Shown here one piece after another: positions 1 through 4,225 of a DNA stretch of 5,739 nucleotides. The DNA comes from an uncultured Verrucomicrobiota bacterium (GTDB taxonomy: Bacteria; Verrucomicrobiota; Verrucomicrobiae; Opitutales; Opitutaceae), in contig CAMLNJ010000227.1 in NCBI GenBank assembly GCA_946481225.1, forward strand, positions 1 to 5,739. The letters are read 5' to 3'. A program made the position numbers and the translations under genes. Each line of letters opens with the position of its first letter. Position 1 is the stretch's first letter. Below the pieces are notes generated by a model. It ran no database searches and was not told the origin of the DNA. It saw only the letters and a program-made list of their open reading frames with translations.

Positions 1-471
1 GCCGGAGATGGCGAGCTCGCGGATGTCGCCGGGCTTGGCGGGGGCCTCGCGGGTGGTCTCGGAGCCGTCGGGGCGGAGGAAGGCGAGCGCGCCGGTCTTT
101 TTGTCGACCCGGACGAGGAGGGCGGCGGTGGAGACCTCGAGGTGGTCGGCGCGATCCTTCACCCGGACGCGGGCGTCGCCGGCGGGGCGGACGACGACAA
201 GGCTGGGGTGGGCGGTGTGGGCGCGGCCGAGGTTGGCGTTGACGCGCACGATGTCGGGGCCGTGGAAGAGGATGTTTTTGACGGTATCGCCGACGCGGAT
301 CTGCACGCCGTGCTCGAGGCGGGCGAAGGCGAAGGCGCCGGAGTCGGCGCGGGCGAGCGCGGGGGCGAGGGCGAGCTGGCCGGCGGGGTCGAGGCCGCCG
401 GGGGCGGCGGATAGCGAGGGGGCGGCCTGGGCCGCGAGGGCCATCAGCGCGACGAGGAGGGGCTTTTGCAT
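1..471 (-). CDS. Secreted glycoside hydrolase, probable GH31 (alpha-xylosidase/alpha-glucosidase type), N-terminal part
   Basis: The frame reads from an ATG at 471-469 without a stop to the left edge, giving 157 codons of a longer protein. Residues 1-23 look like a signal peptide: Lys3, a hydrophobic stretch LLVALMALAAQA, then a small-residue region SLSAAP, so export to the periplasm or beyond is likely. Residues 50-140 resemble the N-terminal beta-sandwich (galactose-mutarotase-like) domain that precedes the catalytic barrel in GH31 enzymes. They show GVQIRV, DIVRVNANLG, HPSLVVV, then LEVSTAALLVRVDKKTGALAF, the usual 'L-V-VDK-TG-L-F' pattern of this domain. The catalytic domain is outside the window, so substrate (alpha-xylosides, alpha-glucosides) cannot be set. 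The upstream region has no Shine-Dalgarno sequence, only a pyrimidine-rich TTTCTCCC. The gene is divergent from an AraC-type regulator, which fits sugar-responsive control. Family assignment is from recalled family patterns, not a search. Confidence 0.72.
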   Translation of the reverse strand, partial: MQKPLLVALMALAAQAAPSLSAAPGGLDPAGQLALAPALARADSGAFAFARLEHGVQIRVGDTVKNILFHGPDIVRVNANLGRAHTAHPSLVVVRPAGDARVRVKDRADHLEVSTAALLVRVDKKTGALAFLRPDGSETTREAPAKPGDIRELAISG

Positions 472-499
472 GGGAGAAAAAGGGAAAGGCGATCGGACA

Positions 500-507
500 C
501 AAAACCG
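500..507 (+). promoter_or_regulatory. CAAAACCG copy 1, candidate regulator half-site
   Basis: This is one of three identical CAAAACCG octamers in the same orientation within 143 bases. It lies 28 bases upstream of the hydrolase start codon, in the divergent spacer. AraC-family regulators commonly bind direct repeats near their target promoters, so a role as an operator for the adjacent regulator is an inference. Confidence 0.35.
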
Positions 508-566
508 AGGAAGAGGGTCCGCGGGTTCGCGAAGGTGGGCGCGGGCGGGGAAGGAGCGGGCTGGAC

Positions 567-580
567 TGAAAACGCTTGGC
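567..580 (+). promoter_or_regulatory. LacI/CcpA-type operator-like half site
   Basis: TGAAAACGCTTGGC matches the left half and centre of the LacI-family consensus (TGWAANCGNTNWCA), but its last three positions do not fit. It lies 19 bases upstream of the regulator's ATG. LacI-family repressors often control carbohydrate genes, so a second sugar-responsive input is possible. The match is only a half-site and could be chance. Confidence 0.22.
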
Positions 581-598
581 GGGCAGGGTGGGGTGGCA

Positions 599-1525
599 AT
601 GGGCGAGGCTTCTCCAAAACCGATAATTCTAAGCCAAAACCGGCTTCGGGAGCTGCTGGATTCGCGCGAGGCGCGGGCGGGGTATTACGTGGCGGTGCTG
701 GAGCGGCGTCTGGCGGAGACGGCGGCGGGGGCGGCGCGGGTGCGCATGCCGGCGGCGCGCGGGCTGTGGCGGCGTCTGGCGGGGAAGCCGTTTCACGGGG
801 ATCCGGAGTTTTTCTTCCAGGAGTCTGGCGCGCTGGATTTCGAGCTGCCGGAGGAGGCGTTCACGTTGCGGGCGGGGGAGTCGGCGCTGATTCCGGCGGG
901 GATGCCGCACGGGGAGCGGTGGAGCGGGCGTTTTCTCAACGTGATCTTCATGGTGCAGCCGGACGGGTTTTCGCTGCATCTGGGTTATCTCGACGGGGGG
1001 CCGAAGTGCGGGCCGGCGGATCGGTTTATCGGGCCGGCGGAGACGCTCGTGCGCTATGCGGAGGAGCTGGCGGCGAGCGAGGGCGGGACGGCGGCGGGGG
1101 ACCGGTTGAGACAGGGGCTGATGCTCGCTTTTTTGAGCCGGTTAAGGGAAAGCCTCGACGGGGACCCGCCCGCGCCGGCGGTGGGGACGCCTTTGCTGCG
1201 GCGTTGCCAGGAGCTGATGGAGACGCACTACGCGCGGTTGGATTTCTCGGTGGCGTGGCTGGCGGCGAACCTCGGCTGTTCGCCGGATCATTTGTCGCGG
1301 GTGTTTCGGCGACGGACGGGGAAGCGGCTGATCGAATCGATGCACGATTTGCGGATACAGCGGGCGCGACGCCTGCTGCGCGGCTCGACGATGGGCGTGG
1401 CGGAGGTGGCGTGGGCCTGCGGTTATGCGCGGCCCTCGTATTTCAACCGGGCGTTTCGGGCGCGGACGGGGAAGACGCCGCGGGAGTTTGTGGTGAGCAA
1501 GATCGGCGCGGATCCGCGGCCGTGA
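599..1525 (+). CDS. AraC-family transcriptional regulator with N-terminal cupin-type sensor
   Basis: This 308-residue protein has the usual length and layout of AraC/XylS regulators. Residues 64-120 are cupin-like: FHGDPEFFFQ, LRAGESALIPAGMPHGE and a following hydrophobic strand, the pattern of an effector-binding beta-barrel with a histidine at the barrel mouth. The DNA-binding domain follows. HTH 1 is at about 218-241 (VAWLAANLGCSPDHLSRVF). HTH 2 is at about 266-297, with the family signature seen as VAEVAWACGY, FNRAFRARTGKTPREF. It probably senses a sugar and controls the divergent hydrolase gene; that is inferred from position. I chose the ATG at 599, preceded by a purine-rich GGGTGGGG at 588-594 that may serve as a weak ribosome binding site. 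GTG at 593 or GTG at 689 are alternatives. The open frame continues far upstream, but there it is the antisense of the hydrolase. Two CAAAACCG repeats fall in codons 6-15, which leaves the start in some doubt. Confidence 0.9.
   Translation: MGEASPKPIILSQNRLRELLDSREARAGYYVAVLERRLAETAAGAARVRMPAARGLWRRLAGKPFHGDPEFFFQESGALDFELPEEAFTLRAGESALIPAGMPHGERWSGRFLNVIFMVQPDGFSLHLGYLDGGPKCGPADRFIGPAETLVRYAEELAASEGGTAAGDRLRQGLMLAFLSRLRESLDGDPPAPAVGTPLLRRCQELMETHYARLDFSVAWLAANLGCSPDHLSRVFRRRTGKRLIESMHDLRIQRARRLLRGSTMGVAEVAWACGYARPSYFNRAFRARTGKTPREFVVSKIGADPRP
615..642 (+). promoter_or_regulatory. Twin CAAAACCG direct repeats, 20-base spacing, candidate AraC-type operator
   Basis: CAAAACCG occurs at 615-622 and again at 635-642, exactly 20 bases apart, close to two helical turns and so on the same face of DNA. 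A third copy is at 500-507. The pair flanks an AT-rich stretch with GATAAT (622-627) on the plus strand, overlapping TAGAAT on the minus strand; each is a 5/6 match to a -10 box. This layout resembles direct-repeat operators of AraC-family proteins at their own or a divergent promoter. With the start at 599 it lies inside the coding region, which is unusual but not excluded. A regulatory role is inference. Confidence 0.38.
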
Positions 1526-1556
1526 GCGAGCGCGGGTGACCGAACGGGCGACGGAG

Positions 1557-1626
1557 CAGAGGCCGAGCCGGGGCTCGGCGTTCCCGGGAGGGGGAGCGCG
1601 CGTTGCGGCGCGATCAGAGGCCGAGC
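1557..1626 (+). repeat. 12-base direct repeat flanking the rsuA stop codon
   Basis: CAGAGGCCGAGC occurs at 1557-1568 and again at 1615-1626, offset by 58 bases. The second copy overlaps the end of rsuA. The bases after each copy are also related (CGGGGCTCGGCG versus TCGGCG), so a small local duplication is possible. No function is evident. Confidence 0.45.
1562..1579. terminator. Hairpin between convergent genes, possible bidirectional terminator
   Basis: GCCGAGC (1562-1568) pairs perfectly with GCTCGGC (1573-1579) around a CGGG loop. The hairpin sits almost exactly midway between the two convergent stop codons, 36 bases after the regulator stop and 34 bases after the rsuA stop. A U-tract is missing on both sides, so it is not a canonical intrinsic terminator. 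It may only block read-through or stabilise 3' ends. Confidence 0.38.
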
Positions 1627-2315
1627 TCGGCGGGGGAGAGTTCGCGGTATTGGCCGGGCTTGAGGTCGCCGAGCGTGAGGGGGCCGAAGGTGGTGCGGTG
1701 GAGCGTGAGCACGGTGGCGCCGCAGGCGGCGAACATGCGTCGCACCTGGTGGTATTTTCCCTCGATGAGCGTGAGTTCGGCCTCGCGGGGGTCGATGATG
1801 CGCAACTCGGCGGGGGCGCAGGGCTCTTTTTCGCCGTCGAGCTGGATCGTGCCGGAGGCGAAGCGCGGGACGAGGTCTGGCGAGAGGTCGCGGTCGGTGG
1901 TGGCGCGGTAGATCTTGGGGACCTTGTGCTTGGGCGAGGTGAGGCGGTGGACCAGCTCGGTGTGGTCGGTGAGGAGGATGAGCCCGGAGGTCTCCTTGTC
2001 GAGGCGGCCGACCGAGGTGACGACGGGGTTGCGCTCGCGCCAGCGGGCGGGGAGGAGGTCGTAGATGAGCGGGGCCTCGCGCGGATCGTGCGAACAGGTG
2101 AGGCCGAGGGGCTTGTTGACGAGGAGGAGGAGACCGTCGGGGTGGTCGAGCGGCTCGCCGTCGACGCGGACGGCGGCGGGCGAGGGTTTGACGCCGGGAT
2201 CGTCGGCGACTTTGCCGGCGACGGAGACGCGGCCGGCCTTGAGCCAGTCGCGGACTTCGCGACGGGAGCAGTAACCGAGGTTGGCGAGGAGTTGGTCGAG
2301 GCGTCGGGCGGACAT
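1614..2315 (-). CDS. rsuA: 16S rRNA pseudouridine synthase, RsuA family
   Basis: The 233-residue protein matches the length of E. coli RsuA (231), which isomerises U516 of 16S rRNA to pseudouridine during small-subunit assembly in the cytoplasm. Residues 3-50 are an S4 RNA-binding domain (RLDQLLANLGYCSRREV, then LKAGRVSVAGKV). The catalytic domain shows LLLVNKPLGLTCSHD (63-77), then the signature GRLDKETSGLILLTD (103-117) with the expected nucleophile Asp106. RLTSPKHKVPKIYRAT (124-139) follows, with Tyr136 at the conserved active-site tyrosine, then EGKYHQVRRMFAACG (185-199). The YHQVRRMF form of the last motif points to RsuA rather than RluB/RluE, which have NREVRR or NRQVRR there. The start is an ATG at 2315-2313, which begins directly with the S4 domain. 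It has no Shine-Dalgarno sequence and is preceded by GCTCTCGC. The gene stands alone, convergent with the AraC-type regulator. All catalytic motifs are intact. Confidence 0.92.
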   Translation of the reverse strand: MSARRLDQLLANLGYCSRREVRDWLKAGRVSVAGKVADDPGVKPSPAAVRVDGEPLDHPDGLLLLVNKPLGLTCSHDPREAPLIYDLLPARWRERNPVVTSVGRLDKETSGLILLTDHTELVHRLTSPKHKVPKIYRATTDRDLSPDLVPRFASGTIQLDGEKEPCAPAELRIIDPREAELTLIEGKYHQVRRMFAACGATVLTLHRTTFGPLTLGDLKPGQYRELSPAELGL

Positions 2316-2943
2316 GCGAGAGCGGGGAAGCGGGGGCCGGGGAGCGTCGCCGTGATCGCGAAGAAAGAAACCCGAAAAATGCGAGCGAGCTGGTGCTCAG
2401 GGGGCGAAGATCGTGGCGCGGAAGGGCGCGGAAGACGTTGTTGTTTCGCAAGGGAGCGGCCCGGCCGAGATGACGGGGTGGGCGGGCGTTAAGGCGATTC
2501 AGGGGAGGGCACCGGTCGACGGGCCGAAGAAGAAGGGGGAGCAGGGGAGTTCGGCCGGCTCCCCCGCGAGTGGAGATCGAGGACGCGACGGAGCACGGGC
2601 GGGGACGTGGGGGCATCCTCGCCCAGATGGTGAACCACGTCGTCGATCCCCGCCGCGCCTGGTTTTGGAGGTAGGCGGGCGGGGGGCGTGTCTGAGAAGG
2701 CCGCCAAGCCATCGCGGGCGATCTGCGAGTGAAGAGGGCGAGGGGGCAGGGCCGGCGTTGTCCTCGGCGGCACGGGCCGCCGGCCTGCTTTCGTCTTGGT
2801 CGCCCTGTCCGAGCGCTTTTCACTCACGCTGGCGTGGGCTGCTTGCCCGGGCCGGGCGCGCGTCGGGCGCCGAGGAACGGGCGGCCTTGCGCTTGCGCTC
2901 CCGCCGCGGCGCGGGATCGTGGGCGCCGATTCGCGACTCTCCT
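2316..2943. other. 628-base spacer with no supported gene; promoter region of rsuA and holA
   Basis: Both flanking genes are transcribed away from this spacer, so their promoters must lie here. I see no clear -35/-10 pairs. The AT-richer islands at about 2360-2382 and 2434-2452 are the likeliest promoter areas on the rsuA side. Structure seen: a perfect tandem duplication of GGCGCGGAAG (2415-2434); a hairpin GGGGAG/CTCCCC at 2544-2564; a 7-bp hairpin CGGCGGC-ACGG-GCCGCCG at 2765-2782, followed on the plus strand by a moderately T-rich stretch; a short inverted repeat CACGC-TG-GCGTG (2825-2836); and CCCGC/GCGGG at 2900-2915. No hallmarks of RNase P RNA, tmRNA, SRP RNA or tRNA were recognised. 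A minus-strand frame from a GTG at 2827 to 2489 (112 codons, Pro/Arg/Ser-rich) is open but has no recognisable domain. Confidence 0.6.
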
Positions 2944-4035
2944 ATGCCCGCCTCCGAAAAACCGTTCACCTTCATCTGCGGCGCCGACGATTTTCTCGTT
3001 GGGCGAACGGGGCGGGCCCATTACGAGAAGTTGGCGGCGGAGATCACGGACGAATTTTCGCGTGAGACGATCACGGGTTTTGCAAACACGGTGGACGAGG
3101 TCGAGGCCGCGATCGCGCGCTTTCGCGACAGCGTGCAAACGGTGTCGATGTTCGGCGGGCGCCGCCTGGTGTGGTTCAAAGACGTCAATTTTCTGGCCGA
3201 CTCCCGCACGGGGAATTCGGAGACGGTGAAGGCCGCGCTCGAGCACCTGCAGTCGGTTCTTGGCGCGATTAATCCGGCCGAGGTGGCGGTGCTCATCACG
3301 GCCGCGCCGGTGGACCGGCGGAAGAGCTTCTACAAGTGGGGCGAGAAGACGGCGGAGTTCACCTTCGTCGGCGCCGCGAACGCGGAGGACGCCGCGGAGG
3401 CCTTGGCGCTGACGGCGCTGGCCGAGGCGAAGGAGCTGGGCGTGACGATCGAGCGCGACGCGCTCTCGTTGTTGCTGGCGCGGAGCGGGGCCAACACGCG
3501 TTTCCTCGTGAGCGAGGTCAACAAGCTCGCGGCGCACGCCGATTTGGGGAAGACGATCACCGAGGCAGATGTGGAGGAGCTGACGCCGAACATGGCGGAG
3601 GGGGATTTTTTTGAGGCGACCGAGCTGTTTTTCCGCGGAGATCTGCGCGGCACGCTTGCGGCCTTCGACCGGCATTTTTTCGCGGGGGAGAGCGCGCGAC
3701 CGTTGCTGAGCTCGATGCAGAACCGCAATCGACTGCTCATCCAGCTGCGCGCGCTGGCGCCGCAGGGCGGCCGCGCGCCGGACAAGGGCGCGATCGAGCG
3801 CGCGGCGGCGGCCTATGGGAAGCATTTCGTCGGCGCGGGGGAGAAGAACGCGTCGAACCTTTTCAGCCAAAACGCCTGGTATGTGGGAAAGCTCGCGGCC
3901 GGGGCGAAGGCTTGGTCGCTCAAGCACCATATCGACATCCAGATCGCGCTGGCGGTGGCTTTTGAGCAGATTATCCAGCGGCCGAAGGAGGAGCCGGCGG
4001 TGATGCGCGAACTGGCGGTGAAGTGTCTGTCGTGA
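2944..4035 (+). CDS. holA: DNA polymerase III delta subunit (clamp loader)
   Basis: The 363-residue protein has the length and layout of the HolA delta subunit, the wrench of the clamp loader that opens the beta sliding clamp at primed sites in the replisome. It starts with FTFICGADDFLV (8-19), the usual first strand of HolA, where a degenerate, non-ATPase P-loop region lies. Next come FGGRRLVWFKDVNFL (70-84) and VAVLITAAPVDRRKSFYKW (114-132), the family's 'strand, then D+RK.yK' segment. LLARSGANTRFLVSEVNKLAAHA (177-199) is the domain II helix pair (g-d---l--E--KL). Residues 205-215 (ITEADVEELTP) lead into the helical C-terminal collar domain (about 222-345). I chose the ATG at 2944 because the family fold begins at once; the open frame extends upstream to 2413 but reads as low-complexity Arg/Ala/Ser sequence. 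The start has no Shine-Dalgarno sequence and is preceded by ACTCTCCT. It appears to be a single-gene unit. Confidence 0.88.
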   Translation: MPASEKPFTFICGADDFLVGRTGRAHYEKLAAEITDEFSRETITGFANTVDEVEAAIARFRDSVQTVSMFGGRRLVWFKDVNFLADSRTGNSETVKAALEHLQSVLGAINPAEVAVLITAAPVDRRKSFYKWGEKTAEFTFVGAANAEDAAEALALTALAEAKELGVTIERDALSLLLARSGANTRFLVSEVNKLAAHADLGKTITEADVEELTPNMAEGDFFEATELFFRGDLRGTLAAFDRHFFAGESARPLLSSMQNRNRLLIQLRALAPQGGRAPDKGAIERAAAAYGKHFVGAGEKNASNLFSQNAWYVGKLAAGAKAWSLKHHIDIQIALAVAFEQIIQRPKEEPAVMRELAVKCLS

Positions 4036-4065
4036 GACGGGGGCGTCGGCGCCGCGGGAATTGAA

Positions 4066-4086
4066 CCCTGAGCGTAACGATCAGGG
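4066..4086 (+). terminator. Hairpin downstream of holA, weak terminator candidate
   Basis: CCCTGA (4066-4071) pairs perfectly with TCAGGG (4081-4086). An inner CG/CG pair can form around TAA in the 9-base loop. It begins 30 bases after the holA stop. No U-tract follows, so intrinsic termination is doubtful. It is part of the larger structured spacer. Confidence 0.3.
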
Positions 4087-4199
4087 CACCAAGAGTTGGG
4101 CCTGGAAGGCGAATATCGCGCCATAGCGGCCTTCGGCGCGATGAAATCGCGCTCCTCCGGGGTTCCGGGATAACCTCCGGGTCCGGTCCCTACGGCAGG

Positions 4200-4216
4200 C
4201 CGTGAGCTCATCACGG
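4200..4216 (-). terminator. Hairpin downstream of the TPR-like gene, weak terminator candidate
   Basis: CCGTGA (4200-4205) pairs perfectly with TCACGG (4211-4216) around a five-base loop. On the minus strand it starts 9 bases after the stop codon of the TPR-like gene. No U-tract follows in that direction, so it may act as a 3'-end stabiliser or belong to the structured element rather than terminate by itself. Confidence 0.3.
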
Positions 4217-4225
4217 TAGAATTGG

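Larger units (their letters stand above)
472..598. promoter_or_regulatory. Divergent control region between the hydrolase and the AraC-type regulator
   Basis: These 127 bases separate two divergent start codons and must hold at least part of both promoters. Visible elements are one copy of CAAAACCG (500-507), an 8-base palindrome TTCGCGAA (526-533) and a LacI-type half operator (567-580). No convincing sigma-70 -35/-10 pair can be seen in this GC-rich stretch. The most AT-rich promoter-like sequence lies slightly further right, inside the assumed 5' end of the regulator gene (611-640). Confidence 0.5.
4036..4225. other. Highly structured convergent spacer, candidate repeat element or structured RNA
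   Basis: These 190 bases lie between two convergent stop codons and can fold into a near-continuous series of stem-loops. They are GGCG/CGCC (4042-4053), CCCTGA/TCAGGG (4066-4086), CCAA/TTGG (4089-4099), GAAGGC/GCCTTC (4105-4134), GCGCGAT-GAA-ATCGCGC (4136-4152), CCGGGGTT paired with AACCTCCGG with one bulged T (4157-4180), and CCGTGA-GCTCA-TCACGG (4200-4216). The 4-bp stems alone mean little in GC-rich DNA, but four of the others are perfect 6-7 bp stems. An alternative stem ATCGCGCC (4115-4122) with GGCGCGAT (4135-4142) excludes two of them. The frames through the spacer show no recognisable protein. It could be a dispersed intergenic repeat (REP/MITE-like), a small RNA or a complex 3' end; sequence alone cannot decide. 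Confidence 0.5.

Noticed and set aside
8..598. Upstream in-frame extension of the AraC-type regulator on the plus strand
   Set aside because: It is antisense to the signal peptide and N-terminal domain of the hydrolase, whose minus-strand reading shows real protein motifs. The plus-strand reading is Arg/Ala/Ser low complexity.
1536..2492. A 318-codon open frame on the plus strand across rsuA
   Set aside because: It is antisense to rsuA, Gly/Glu/Ala/Val-rich, and no motif is recognisable.
1423..2823. A 466-codon open frame on the minus strand overlapping rsuA
   Set aside because: It is very rich in Arg, Pro and Ser, has no domain, and shares the strand of rsuA in a different frame. rsuA carries intact catalytic motifs over the same bases. 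Long open shadow frames are expected at this GC content.
2489..2827. A 112-codon minus-strand frame with a GTG start in the rsuA-holA spacer
   Set aside because: Its middle (GIDDVVHHLGEDAP) looks slightly protein-like, but the rest is Pro/Arg/Ser-rich. No family is recognised, no ribosome binding site is seen, and the frame stays open upstream of the GTG. Support is insufficient for a gene call.
2413..2943. N-terminal extension of HolA
   Set aside because: The open frame allows it, but known HolA proteins begin close to the FTFICGADDFL strand, and the upstream reading is low complexity.
2316..2943. RNase P RNA, tmRNA or SRP RNA in the long spacer
   Set aside because: The conserved RNase P core, the tmRNA ends and the SRP tetraloop region were looked for by eye on both strands and not found.
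2824..3930. A 368-codon open frame antisense to holA
   Set aside because: Arg-rich low-complexity reading; the plus-strand holA frame has the family's motifs along its whole length.
4040..4130. A tRNA gene on the minus strand suggested by a T-loop-like GTTCAATTC
   Set aside because: The T-stem has only three pairs and no matching acceptor, D or anticodon arm can be drawn from the adjacent bases.
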